From CAVSNH01 sp963729275 (GTDB taxonomy: Bacteria; Actinomycetota; Acidimicrobiia; Acidimicrobiales; RAAP-2), in assembly GCA_963729275.1 (NCBI GenBank), contig CAVSNH010000013.1, forward strand, positions 1,240,001-1,304,000: a stretch of DNA of 64,000 nt, in the 5' to 3' direction. Positions 9,558-17,873 of the stretch are shown here, piece by piece. The notes beneath the pieces are model-generated. The model did no database searches. It was not told the origin of the DNA and saw nothing but the letters and a program-made list of their open reading frames with translations. Position 1 is the first letter of the stretch. The number at the start of each line of letters is the position of its first letter. The position numbers were made by a program, and so were the translations under genes.

Positions 9558-10699
9558 CCGGGCTGGCCGTGGTCTCGACGGCTGACGTCGAAGATCCGGA
9601 CGGGTCCCTCGAGCCCCCGGACGTCTTGTGGGTCCAGTTCCTCGACATTCCAACGATCCCCCAGGGAAGCCGCCGCCTCCGTGGTCGCCACCACCGTTCC
9701 CGGTCGCGCCACCTTGGTCAAGCGCGCCACCAGGTTGACCAGGGGCCCGAAGTAGTCGCCCTCCCTCGGCGTCACCTGTCCGTACCCGACCGCACCCCGA
9801 GCTGACGGCAGGGCGAGGTCGCGCTCGGCTGATCGGCACACCTCGACCGCGATCCAGCAGGCGGCATCGGCCGACGGCGCGGCGAAGAACACCTCGTCGC
9901 CGATCATCTTCACCACCCGGCCGCCGGCCTCCAACGCCGTCGCCCACGTCGCCGACTCGAACCGGGACAGGGCCAGGCTGTGGTCCCGCAGGCTGAGCCC
10001 TTCGGCCCATCCCGTCGAGTCGACCAGGTCGACGAAGCCCACCCCGATGACCTCGCTCGGCCCGGCCTCTACCGAAGAACGCGCTCCTTCACTCGATGCC
10101 GACCACCCGCGGCTCAGCGCCGCCCGACGTGACGCCCGATCGAACTGAGCCATCAGGAGGCGTGAGAGGACCTCGGGTACCTGGACGAAGGCCAGCATGG
10201 CCGCCTCTGAGGCATGGGCCCGGGCCATCTCGTCGGTACCTTCGTGCTCGGTTCCGGGGCCCATCTGGGCATAGAACAGGGCGACGGCTGCCTCGGCAAT
10301 GGTGGTGGCCGCCGCCCCCAGCACACGGGTGAAGGCGAGCAGGCCTTCCTCTCCCATAAGCGCGGCGCCTTGGTCGAAGGCAGTGATCAACCGGTCCAGG
10401 TCGGCGGGTAGCTCCGTGTCGGACGCAACGGGCAAGCCGCTGGCCAGCAGGACGCGTTGGACCCGTTCAACGGGATTCCCACAACGCGCCGCCACCTCGT
10501 CCACCGAAAGGACGGTGCCGTCGCTCCCTCTGACCAGGTCGCCCGCCACCGCCGGCAGGTTTCCCAGGCGATGAGCCTCGACCATTTGTTCGACCGTTGC
10601 CCCTCGGTCGGTGAGGTGCTCGAGCAGGGCCCGCCGCTCAGTCGCCCCCGGGGCATCCGGGTCGTAGAGACCTGCCGCTTCCAACCGACGCTCGTCCAT
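9542..10699 (-). CDS. Class III adenylate cyclase with Rv1264-like N-terminal regulatory domain
   Basis: A 385-residue soluble protein. The first ~190 residues are helical and resemble the autoinhibitory, pH-responsive N-domain of mycobacterial Rv1264 (two helical repeats with the phrase LYDPDAP at the start). The C-terminal catalytic domain has the first metal Asp in VGFVDLVDST, the second in VVKMIGDEVFF, the base-selecting Lys just before it, and the transition-state Asn and Arg in PLVNLVARL. It should make cAMP as a homodimer. It lies within 22 kb of a second cyclase and three cNMP-binding proteins. No clear ribosome site precedes the ATG at 10699. The 3' end overlaps the end of the convergent secreted-protein gene by 16 bp. 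Confidence 0.88.
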   Translation of the reverse strand: MDERRLEAAGLYDPDAPGATERRALLEHLTDRGATVEQMVEAHRLGNLPAVAGDLVRGSDGTVLSVDEVAARCGNPVERVQRVLLASGLPVASDTELPADLDRLITAFDQGAALMGEEGLLAFTRVLGAAATTIAEAAVALFYAQMGPGTEHEGTDEMARAHASEAAMLAFVQVPEVLSRLLMAQFDRASRRAALSRGWSASSEGARSSVEAGPSEVIGVGFVDLVDSTGWAEGLSLRDHSLALSRFESATWATALEAGGRVVKMIGDEVFFAAPSADAACWIAVEVCRSAERDLALPSARGAVGYGQVTPREGDYFGPLVNLVARLTKVARPGTVVATTEAAASLGDRWNVEELDPQDVRGLEGPVRIFDVSRRDHGQPGQKLG

Positions 10700-10721
10700 G
10701 GCTCGAGTGTGTCATGACGAA

Positions 10722-10756
10722 CTGCCCGGCAGTCCCGAGAAGGGACTGCCGGGCAG
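10722..10756 (-). terminator. Perfect 15-bp hairpin, terminator-like
   Basis: A perfectly paired 15-bp stem (left arm starting CTGCCCGG at 10722, right arm ending CGGGCAG at 10756) with a 5-base GAGAA loop. It lies between the stop of the lipoprotein gene and the start of the cyclase gene, both leftward, so it would separate their transcripts. No U-tract follows on either strand, so it may instead be a processing or attenuation structure. Confidence 0.45.
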
Positions 10757-10812
10757 ATTGTTCGCATCTCGTGCGGAACGCGCTCTGAGTGCGCTCTAGA
10801 AGCTCTCCCTCG

Positions 10813-11412
10813 TCAGTTGACGGACAGCGCCACCCGGGCCAGCGCCTCGACCGGCGGCAGCGGGCCGGCGGATTGGGCAGCGACCAGGGTCCGGCTTGCG
10901 CTGGAATAGGCGTTGACGATGGAACGGCCGGCGATGGTCTGGCCGTACGCCCCGTCACCGACGCCGGAGATGGCGGGCATGGCCGGCTTCCCGGGCGCGT
11001 TTGCCACCTGCCCGGCGAAGACCGCAGCACTCCCGTGGGCAAAGATCACGACTTCGGCGTTCACGGCGCCGGCCCCGTTGTAGATGCAGATGATCGAACC
11101 ACCCTGCGATGGATTGTGGACCAGAGTGGTGTAGGGCTGTCCGACCGCAGCACTTGCCTGGGCCACCGACGGGCAGGTGGACGTTGTCGAGCCAGTGGCC
11201 ACCGCGGTCGTGGGCGGCGTGCTTGCCGGTGGTGTGGTCGTCGCCGAGTGCGACGCCTTGGCCAACGACGTCGACGTCGAGGTGGTCGAAGGACTGGCGC
11301 TGTTAGACCCGCAACCGGCCAGGACCAGGCCGATCACCATCAATGCGCCGACAGCCAGGGGCACTCGGTGCTTCGTGGCGACGAACTTGAGACTCTTTCC
11401 ACCTTCGAACAT
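10813..11412 (-). CDS. Exported lipoprotein of unknown function
   Basis: A 199-residue predicted lipoprotein. A positively charged N-terminus leads into a hydrophobic stretch ending in the lipobox LVLAGC, followed by a Ser/Thr/Ala-rich linker to about residue 85. The remaining globular domain includes YTTLVHNPSQGGSIICIYN and EVVIFAHGS and is reminiscent of actinobacterial exported proteins without an assigned function. ATG at 11412 is chosen because GGAGGTGG lies shortly upstream; an in-frame ATG at 11469 would place a charged, non-signal extension in front. It is transcribed alone, with a strong hairpin after its stop. Confidence 0.7.
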   Translation of the reverse strand: MFEGGKSLKFVATKHRVPLAVGALMVIGLVLAGCGSNSASPSTTSTSTSLAKASHSATTTPPASTPPTTAVATGSTTSTCPSVAQASAAVGQPYTTLVHNPSQGGSIICIYNGAGAVNAEVVIFAHGSAAVFAGQVANAPGKPAMPAISGVGDGAYGQTIAGRSIVNAYSSASRTLVAAQSAGPLPPVEALARVALSVN

Positions 11413-11638
11413 CTGGGTCCACCTCCAGGGAGAGCATTTCGTTCCGGCGTTGTTGCCGTCGCAAATCACTGTGCGCCCGGGCGGTTACAGGCCGGTTGCA
11501 TCCCGATAACATGCCTGCTCAGACGGGGTGTTCGGGTCCACCGCCGCCGCGGCACCCTTGGGGACCCATGTCGTCGACCCAGTTCGGGCTCGAGAGAGCC
11601 GGCCCTGGTCCAGGGTCACTGGGCGACAGGCTGGCAGG

Positions 11639-12625
11639 TCAGCCGTGCTGCCAGAACCGGCTGGAGAGGCTACGAATGCCGGGGAGGCCAGCCCGGTCCA
11701 GCCGGTCGACGTCTTCTTCGGTCAGCCGCCAGCCCAGGGCCCCCGCGTTCTCCTCGGCCTGGTGCCGGTTCTTGGCGCCGGGGATGGGGACGGCACCTTT
11801 CGCCATCACCCAGTTGAGGGCGACCTGGCTCGGCACCTTTCCCCCGTGCTGCTCACCGATGGCCCGTAGTTCGTCGACGATGTGGTCGACCACGGCCATG
11901 GGATGGTTGGAGAAGGTCCGCTTGCCGGGAGGAGGATGTGAGGCCGAGTACTTGCCGGTGAGTCGGCCTTGACCGATGGGCGAATAGGCGAGCGGCACCA
12001 CTCCCAGCTCGGCGCAGGCCCGAAGAAGGCCACTTGTCTCCGGCGAACGTCGCAGGAGCGAGAACTCGATCTGGTTGGTGGCCAGGCGCATGCCGCGATT
12101 GCGGAGCTCCTCTGCCATCGACGTCGTCTCTTTCACCGAGTAATTGGACACGCCCACTGCCTTCACCAACCCCGCCTCGTGGGCAGCGGCCAGTGCATCG
12201 GCAAGCGCGGCGTGGGACCGGAGGCTGATGGGGCCATGGATCTGGTAGAGGTCCACGGTCGGAAGCCCGAGACGACCAAGCGAGCCGCGTAGGGCCTTGT
12301 GCAGCGCACCCCGTACCTGCAACTTCCACGGCGAGGGCATGAACTTGGTGGCGACCACTGCCGATGCTGCTCGCCCAGGATCCCCAGCCAATAACTCACC
12401 GATGATCCGCTCGCTCTCCCCCCGGCCATAGATCTCGGCGGTGTCGAACAGGGTCACCCCGGCATCGATGGATGCGTTCCACGCGTCCCGGATCGAGTCG
12501 CGGGTGAGGTCGGCGTCATAGCCGCCCATGCCCCAGGTGGACCGATCGCCCCAGGCCCAGGTGCCGACGCCGAGCGGCGAGATCGAGACGTCAGAGCCGG
12601 CCAAGGTGAATCGGTCAGCCGGCAT
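11639..12625 (-). CDS. Aldo/keto reductase
   Basis: A 328-residue (alpha/beta)8-barrel oxidoreductase of standard length, probably NADPH-dependent. The catalytic tetrad is recognisable: Asp and Tyr in FDTAEIYGRGESE, Lys in VVATKFMPSP, and His in LYQIHGPISL. The C-terminal coenzyme segment VPIPGAKNRHQAEENA is typical. Substrate is unknown. ATG at 12625 has no ribosome site, but TACGGT lies six bases upstream, compatible with a leaderless mRNA. The gene is followed leftward by a 226-bp gap before the lipoprotein gene and lies just downstream of the DHA2 exporter gene, from which 51 bp separate it. Confidence 0.92.
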   Translation of the reverse strand: MPADRFTLAGSDVSISPLGVGTWAWGDRSTWGMGGYDADLTRDSIRDAWNASIDAGVTLFDTAEIYGRGESERIIGELLAGDPGRAASAVVATKFMPSPWKLQVRGALHKALRGSLGRLGLPTVDLYQIHGPISLRSHAALADALAAAHEAGLVKAVGVSNYSVKETTSMAEELRNRGMRLATNQIEFSLLRRSPETSGLLRACAELGVVPLAYSPIGQGRLTGKYSASHPPPGKRTFSNHPMAVVDHIVDELRAIGEQHGGKVPSQVALNWVMAKGAVPIPGAKNRHQAEENAGALGWRLTEEDVDRLDRAGLPGIRSLSSRFWQHG

Positions 12626-12631
12626 CGGGCC

Positions 12632-12637
12632 ACCGTA
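12632..12637 (-). promoter_or_regulatory. Candidate -10 element of leaderless aldo/keto reductase mRNA
   Basis: TACGGT on the minus strand, six bases before the ATG at 12625. This places the expected transcription start at the ATG itself, as in leaderless actinobacterial promoters. No clear -35 was seen. Confidence 0.4.
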
Positions 12638-12676
12638 CTTGGCAAGCGACGTACGACGTCCTCCCCGATCCCCGGG

Positions 12677-14389
12677 TCAGTGCACAGGGGGTACCGATGG
12701 CGCGGGGGTTGGGCCGGCGACGGTTTCGCCGGCCGCGTTCCCGTTGGCCACGTTCCCGTTGGCCGCGTTCCCGTTGGCGACGTTGCCGTTGGCCATGTTG
12801 CCGTTGGCCTCAACGCTCGGGGGCTGGTTGCCATCGGGGCTCGTCGTGGCCACGAACGCCGTCGTCCGAAGTGGGATCTCCTTGATGAGCCAGCTGAGGA
12901 TGAAGCCGAGTATGACGAAGGGCAGGGCCACCACGAAGGCGGACTCGACCGAGTGGCTGAAGGCGCTGACCACGAAGGCGTGCTGGGCGGCGGGCAGGTG
13001 GTCGATCTGCGCTGGGTTGGCCGTCACGTTCGCACCACTCACCAACTTGAGCTCGGCCGCGGTGGCGTGGGCTTTGAGCCCTGCGACCAGCCGGCTGGCG
13101 AACACGGCACCCAGGACGGCCACACCGAAGGCCCCCCCGATGGTCCGGAAGAACGTCGAGGTGGCAGTGGCCACGCCCAAGGCGGAGTACGGCACCGCGT
13201 TCTGCACCGCCACGACCAGGACCTGCATGCACAGGCCGATGCCCATGCCGGTGATGAACATGAAGACGGCTGCCTCTCGGTACGAGGTGTGAGGGCCGAG
13301 CTGGGTGAGCAGACCGATGCCAAGAGCCAGGACAGCGGTGCCGCAGATGGGGAACACTTTGTAGCGCCCGGTGCGGGTGACCAGCTGTCCACTAATGATG
13401 AACGTGAGCAGCATCCCGCAGATCAGGGGAAGGAGCTCGAGGCCTGAGACGGTCGGCGAAGCTCCGTGGACGACCTGGAGATAGAGAGGCAGGTAGATGA
13501 TGGCCCCGAACATCGAGAAACCGATGATGAAGCCGACGCCGGATGTGGCGGTGAACGTCCGGTTCTTGAAGAGCCAGAGCGGGATGATGGGCTCGGAGGC
13601 TTTGGTCTCGATCCAGCAGAAGATCAAGAGTGTCGCAAGCGCCAGCAGGCCGAGACCGATGATGGTGGGCGAGCCCCAGGCGTATTCGGAACCGGCCCAG
13701 GTGGTGAGCAGGATGATGGCGGTGACGCCCACCGACAGGAAGGCCGTTCCCCACCAGTCGATCTTGTGGGGTACTCGCTTGACCGGGATGTGCAGGACCG
13801 CGGCCACCACGAAGAGAGCGGCGATGCCGAGCGGAAGGTTGATATAGAAGATCCAGCGCCACGATAGGTGTTCGGTGAACAGTCCTCCGAGCAAGGGACC
13901 GGCCACGTTGGTGACGCCGAAGACGACGCCGAAGTAGCCCATGTAGCGCCCGCGCTGCCGGGCCGGGACGACGTCGCCCATGATGGCCTGGGCTCCGACC
14001 ATCAAGCCGCCGGCCCCGATTCCCTGAACGGCTCGGAAGGCGATGAGCTCGACCATGGAATGGGACAGCCCGGACAGCATGGAGCCGACCAGGAAGATCA
14101 CGATGGCCAGCTGGAAGAGGCTCTTGCGGCCGTAGAGGTCGCCGAGCTTTCCCCACAGCGGCGTGGAGATGCAGGTGGCCAACAGATAAGCGGTCACCAC
14201 CCAGGAGAGGTGGTTGAGCCCGTGTAGGTCGCCGGCGATGGTCGGGAGCGCCGTGGCCACGATGGTCTGGTCCAGGGCGGCCAGAGCCATGCCCATCATG
14301 AGGGCGCCCAGGATCACCAGGATCCGGCGGTGTTCGGCGCTGTTGGCTTCTTCGTCGGCCGGAGCCGTCATCACATCAGTCACGGGCAT
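12677..14389 (-). CDS. DHA2-family MFS multidrug exporter (EmrB/QacA type)
   Basis: A 570-residue membrane protein with about 14 predicted transmembrane segments. It has the N-terminal DHA motif LDQTIVATALPTIAGDL, the loop GKLGDLYGRK between segments 2 and 3, and motif C as NVAGPLLGGLF. It should export hydrophobic compounds using the proton gradient. The last ~50 residues are unusual: five tandem ANGNX pentapeptides (X = M, V, A, V, A) in a cytoplasmic tail. The start overlaps the end of the MarR gene by 14 bp, so the pair forms a regulator-exporter operon, and substrate-induced derepression by the MarR protein is likely. Confidence 0.92.
   Translation of the reverse strand: MPVTDVMTAPADEEANSAEHRRILVILGALMMGMALAALDQTIVATALPTIAGDLHGLNHLSWVVTAYLLATCISTPLWGKLGDLYGRKSLFQLAIVIFLVGSMLSGLSHSMVELIAFRAVQGIGAGGLMVGAQAIMGDVVPARQRGRYMGYFGVVFGVTNVAGPLLGGLFTEHLSWRWIFYINLPLGIAALFVVAAVLHIPVKRVPHKIDWWGTAFLSVGVTAIILLTTWAGSEYAWGSPTIIGLGLLALATLLIFCWIETKASEPIIPLWLFKNRTFTATSGVGFIIGFSMFGAIIYLPLYLQVVHGASPTVSGLELLPLICGMLLTFIISGQLVTRTGRYKVFPICGTAVLALGIGLLTQLGPHTSYREAAVFMFITGMGIGLCMQVLVVAVQNAVPYSALGVATATSTFFRTIGGAFGVAVLGAVFASRLVAGLKAHATAAELKLVSGANVTANPAQIDHLPAAQHAFVVSAFSHSVESAFVVALPFVILGFILSWLIKEIPLRTTAFVATTSPDGNQPPSVEANGNMANGNVANGNAANGNVANGNAAGETVAGPTPAPSVPPVH
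12734..12808 (-). repeat. Five 15-bp tandem repeats encoding ANGNX in the exporter tail
   Basis: Five consecutive 15-bp units (starting at 12734, 12749, 12764, 12779 and 12794) differ at only two to three positions and encode the pentapeptide ANGNX. Slippage would change tail length in frame. Confidence 0.85.
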
Positions 14390-14888
14390 CGTCCAGATCT
14401 CGTTCCAGGTCTTCGGCGAAGCGACCGAGCAGGTCGGCCAGAGTGGAGAGGTCGTCGTCCTCCCAACCCACCAACAGGTGCTCGAGCCAGGCCCGCCGGG
14501 CCTTCCATACCCGGTCGACGATCCGGCGCCCGGCGGGGGTGATGCGGATCCTCGAGGCTCGCCGGTCGTCGGGGTCGGTCTGACGGATCACCATCTGGTC
14601 CCGCTCGAGCTGCTGGACCTTCCGGGTCACCGTCGGGGTGTCCACGCCAAGCATCTCGGCCAGATCCGTCACCCGGAGTGAGTCGCCCCCCGCCGCCAGC
14701 TTGTGGAGCAGGGCCGCTCCGGAGCGATCGACCCGGACACCGGCCGCACGCAGGAGCTGCTCGTGCAGGCGGGGCTGAGTGATCGACCGAGCCACGATTT
14801 GGAGGGCCTCGGCGAACCGTTCGACGTGGCCGTCAGCCGGACCGGGAGGGACGTCGACCGCCGCCCCCGAGGTAGTTGCTTTCGGCAT
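14376..14888 (-). CDS. MarR-family transcriptional regulator
   Basis: A 170-residue winged-helix repressor. After a variable N-terminus, the DNA-binding core reads LRVTDLAEMLGVDTPTVTRK (recognition helix), followed by the wing with QTDPDDRRASRIRIT, whose Asp-Arg pair is diagnostic of MarR proteins. It probably represses its own operon, which includes the DHA2 exporter whose start lies inside its last codons. ATG at 14888 carries no ribosome site; TATAGT ends six bases before it, so the mRNA may be leaderless. An AGTACT palindrome overlaps this -10 and could be part of the operator. Confidence 0.93.
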   Translation of the reverse strand: MPKATTSGAAVDVPPGPADGHVERFAEALQIVARSITQPRLHEQLLRAAGVRVDRSGAALLHKLAAGGDSLRVTDLAEMLGVDTPTVTRKVQQLERDQMVIRQTDPDDRRASRIRITPAGRRIVDRVWKARRAWLEHLLVGWEDDDLSTLADLLGRFAEDLERDLDDARD

Positions 14889-14894
14889 ACAAGT

Positions 14895-14900
14895 ACTATA
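14895..14900 (-). promoter_or_regulatory. -10 element of the MarR-exporter operon, leaderless type
   Basis: TATAGT on the minus strand, six bases before the MarR ATG. This is the best -10 match in the window. The palindrome AGTACT at 14892-14897 overlaps it, a plausible place for an autorepressor to bind. Confidence 0.55.
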
Positions 14901-14942
14901 GCCGACGCCGGTGACGGTCGGCCAGCGGCCAGTCGACCGGCG

Positions 14943-16244
14943 TCAGCGGCGCCCCATCTGGTCCGCCACTTTGCGGAGGCCGGCCCGGAAGTCGGGATGG
15001 GCGATGTCGACGAGGGCGTGCGCCCGCTCTCGCACCGTGAGCCCGGTGAGCTCGGCCGAGCCGTACTCGGTGACGACCACGCCCGTGTGATGGCGGGGGG
15101 TGGAAATGACCGAGCCTTCTGGTAGCCCGCCCACGATTCGAGAGGTCCGCTCTCCCGCCACCTCCACCGTCGAGTGGAGGCAGATGAGCGAGTGGGCGTC
15201 GAGCTGTGTCTCTGCTCCGGCCACGAAGTCCTCCTGGCCGCCGACACCCGAGATCTGCCGACCGCCGACGCTGTCGGCGACGATCTGACCGTAGAGGTCG
15301 ACCGACAGGGCGCCGTTGATGGACACGAACCTGGCGTTCTGGCTGATGACGGTGGGGTCGTTCACCGTGCCCACGTCGAGGAAGGCGATGTCGTCGTTGG
15401 CATCGAGGAACTGATAGAGCTCGGCCGTCCCGAGGGCAAAGGTGGTGACGGAGACACCGTCGTAGATGCCCTTCCCCGTATTGGTCACCTTCCCCGCGGC
15501 GTGGAGGCGCATGAGCCCGTTGGTGAACATCTCGGAGTGGATGCCGAAGTCACCATGCGGACCGGTGGCGAGGGCGGAGGCGACCATGTTCGGCACGGCT
15601 CCGATCCCGATCTGGAGCGTGGCACCGTCGGCGACATAGCGCACCGCTTCTTCGGCCACGGCCGTATCAGTGGCATCCGGGACCTGGTCCTCGAGGGCGA
15701 AGGGCGTCCCGTCCGCCTCGACGAGCACGTCGATCAACTCAAGGGGGATGGTGTTGTCGAAGTCCGGCGGAAGGCTCTTCGTGCGGGGGAGGTTCGGGTT
15801 CACCTCGATCACGAGCAGGCGGTCCGGGTCCCGCCCGGCGAGCAGCAGCTCAGGCCGGGTGGCCCCGTAGTGTAGCGAGAGGTTGACGTTGCCCTGACTG
15901 TCGGGGGGCGCCGCCTGGGCCACCATGATGCGAGGTGCGAACCTGGCCAGGATGGGAGCGAACTGTCGGAACCCGCCGGGGACGTGCTCGATGTGGTGGC
16001 CCTCGGCCAAAAGGATCCGTTCCGCGGGTCCGAAGAACCCGCAGCGATAGGTCACCCCCGCCTTGGTGAAGACGTCGTAGTAGTTGAGGAGGAGCGCGCC
16101 GCCGACGACCAGGTTGCTCCAGTCGTCACGCGTGCCGAGGGCCGTCAGGAACGCATCCGGATTTGCCGGGCCTAGTCCCATGCCGACGGTGTCGGCCGGT
16201 CGCACATGGGCCACCGCCTCTTCGGGCGTGCAGACCGCAGTCAT
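14943..16244 (-). CDS. Acetyl-CoA hydrolase/4-hydroxybutyrate CoA-transferase family protein
   Basis: A 433-residue CoA-transferase of the acetyl-CoA hydrolase/transferase family. The catalytic Glu is in the conserved FGIHSEMFTNG segment; glycine-rich GIGAVPN and the C-terminal SAELTGLTVRERA are typical. It would move CoA between acyl groups or hydrolyse an acyl-CoA. The start at 16244 overlaps the stop of the upstream FAD-oxidoreductase as ATGA, implying coupled translation; the longer in-frame ORF to 16439 reads through that gene in another frame and is rejected. Acyl substrate is unknown. The pairing with an FAD-dependent desaturase-like enzyme is the main clue to its pathway. Confidence 0.88.
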   Translation of the reverse strand: MTAVCTPEEAVAHVRPADTVGMGLGPANPDAFLTALGTRDDWSNLVVGGALLLNYYDVFTKAGVTYRCGFFGPAERILLAEGHHIEHVPGGFRQFAPILARFAPRIMVAQAAPPDSQGNVNLSLHYGATRPELLLAGRDPDRLLVIEVNPNLPRTKSLPPDFDNTIPLELIDVLVEADGTPFALEDQVPDATDTAVAEEAVRYVADGATLQIGIGAVPNMVASALATGPHGDFGIHSEMFTNGLMRLHAAGKVTNTGKGIYDGVSVTTFALGTAELYQFLDANDDIAFLDVGTVNDPTVISQNARFVSINGALSVDLYGQIVADSVGGRQISGVGGQEDFVAGAETQLDAHSLICLHSTVEVAGERTSRIVGGLPEGSVISTPRHHTGVVVTEYGSAELTGLTVRERAHALVDIAHPDFRAGLRKVADQMGRR

Positions 16245-17785
16245 GGACGGCGCCGGCGGCCACCCCCGGCCACGGCCTCGGCGGCACCCCCCCGGCGAAA
16301 CGGTGGCGGACCTCCGAAATGATCGTGGAGGACGGTGCGGGCCGCGTACATGCCGCACACGCCATGCACCCCACCACCTGGCGGCGTGGAGGCCGAGCAC
16401 AGGTACACGCCATCGAGGGGAGTGCGATACGGGTTCCATCTCACCGTGGGCCGGAACAGGGTCTGGCGGAGCGTGGCGGCCCCGGCAGCGATGTCACCGC
16501 CCACGTAGTTGGGGTTGAGGCGCTCCTCGTCGGCGGCAGTCCTCGTGCTGCGAGCGAGGACCAAATCACGAAACCCGGGCGCGAATCGCTCGATCTGATC
16601 CTCGACGGCGGTCGTCATGTCCTGGGTGGACCCCGAGGGGACATGGCAGTAGCCCCACAGGGTGTCTCGTCCAGCTGGGGCCCGGGTGGGGTCGGCCACA
16701 CCGGGCTGCACGATCAGGCAGAAAGGGCGCTCGGCGTGCCGTCGGGCAACGGTGGCCGCTTCGCTGGCTGCCACTTCGGCGAAGGTCCCACCCACATGTA
16801 CCGTCCCGGCGCGTCGGCACTCCTCGGCCGACCACGGGACCGGCCCCGACAGCTCCCAATCCAGTTTGAACACGCCCGGCCCGTAGCGGAACCGGCGCAG
16901 GGCACGGGCATAGGCCAGGGGCAGCTGGCTGCCGGCCAGGTCGACAAGCCCCTTTGGCGAGGTGTCGAGAAGCACGGCCGTGGCCGGCGGCAGCTCCCGG
17001 AGCGAAGTGACCCACTGCCCGGTGGTCACGGCGCCCCCGTTCTTTTCGAGCTCGGCAACCAGCGCGTCGCTGATGGCCACCGATCCACCTTCCACGACCG
17101 GCCAGCCGTAGGCGTGGGCGGACATCAGCAGGACCAGGCCGAACGCTCCCGTGAGGGGCGCCGACAGCCGGTTCATCGAGTGGGCGCCAACACCGGCCAA
17201 GATGGCCCGGCCCTCGTCGGTCCGTAGCGGCCGGGCGAGCACGTCCATGGGCAGGAGGCCGGGTATGCCGAACCGAGCCAGTGACAACGGGTGACGGGGA
17301 ATCGAGCGAAGGGGCGACAGCACCTCTTCGGTGATGTCGTCGGCATGGAAGGCGAGGGGGCCCAGCAGTCGCCGGTAGCGCGCCGCATCTGCGCCTAGCA
17401 ACTCGGCCGTCTGGTCGACCGATCGGTGCACCACTGCCGCTCGACCACCGTCGAGCGGATGGGCGAAGGGGAACTCGGGCTGACGGAGGCGTTGTCGCAG
17501 CCCGTCGAAGGCAGCCCGACGGAAGAAAGGCGACGCCAACACCAAGGTCTGCACGGTGGAGCACTCGTCGTGACGGAACCCGGGCGCCGAGGTTGTGTCC
17601 GTCCGGCATCCGCCCCCCACGGTCTGCGCCCCCTCGATGACGGTCACCGACAAGCCGGCTTCGGCCAGCGTGAGCGCGGCGGCCAGGCCGTTGGGCCCCG
17701 ACCCGACCACGACGGCGTCGACTGAGGCCCCCGCTCCGGGCCTCGAGGTGCTTGGCGCCGCGCTCACCGTGGCAGTCTCGCCCAC
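16241..17785 (-). CDS. FAD-dependent phytoene-desaturase-like oxidoreductase
   Basis: A 514-residue flavoprotein. The N-terminal dinucleotide-binding motif is DAVVVGSGPNGLAAALTLAE (residues about 22-41), followed by GGGCRTDTTSAPGF, and a C-terminal FAD-contact segment reads GVYLCSASTPPGGGVHG. This is the CrtI/PYROXD2-like class. No carotenoid genes surround it, so it is more likely a general oxidoreductase acting on a hydrophobic substrate. Start is GTG at 17785, without a clear ribosome site. It diverges from a cNMP-binding protein only 88 bp away and is coupled by ATGA to the CoA-transferase. Confidence 0.85.
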   Translation of the reverse strand: MGETATVSAAPSTSRPGAGASVDAVVVGSGPNGLAAALTLAEAGLSVTVIEGAQTVGGGCRTDTTSAPGFRHDECSTVQTLVLASPFFRRAAFDGLRQRLRQPEFPFAHPLDGGRAAVVHRSVDQTAELLGADAARYRRLLGPLAFHADDITEEVLSPLRSIPRHPLSLARFGIPGLLPMDVLARPLRTDEGRAILAGVGAHSMNRLSAPLTGAFGLVLLMSAHAYGWPVVEGGSVAISDALVAELEKNGGAVTTGQWVTSLRELPPATAVLLDTSPKGLVDLAGSQLPLAYARALRRFRYGPGVFKLDWELSGPVPWSAEECRRAGTVHVGGTFAEVAASEAATVARRHAERPFCLIVQPGVADPTRAPAGRDTLWGYCHVPSGSTQDMTTAVEDQIERFAPGFRDLVLARSTRTAADEERLNPNYVGGDIAAGAATLRQTLFRPTVRWNPYRTPLDGVYLCSASTPPGGGVHGVCGMYAARTVLHDHFGGPPPFRRGGAAEAVAGGGRRRRP

Positions 17786-17861
17786 GCCCGCCGAGCGCGC
17801 CTCATCATCGGCGGCCTTTGACTTCCCACCGGTCGCGGTGGCGGCCGCCCGGCTGGCGGCT

Positions 17862-17867
17862 TATCGT
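17862..17867 (+). promoter_or_regulatory. Candidate -10 element of leaderless cNMP-binding-protein mRNA
   Basis: TATCGT, six bases before the GTG at 17874. The spacing equals that seen upstream of the MarR, DksA-like, aldo/keto reductase and 60353 lipoprotein genes. Confidence 0.4.
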
Positions 17868-17873
17868 GACGCC

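Noticed and set aside
12528..14227. Long plus-strand frames opposite the DHA2 exporter
   Set aside because: They are antisense shadows of a clear membrane transporter and have no domain or ribosome site.
15174..15875. A 233-residue plus-strand frame
   Set aside because: It is antisense to the CoA-transferase gene, with composition typical of a GC-rich shadow frame.
17595..17873. N-terminal extension of the cNMP-binding protein
   Set aside because: It is antisense to the start of the FAD-oxidoreductase gene; the conserved N-terminus begins at 17874.
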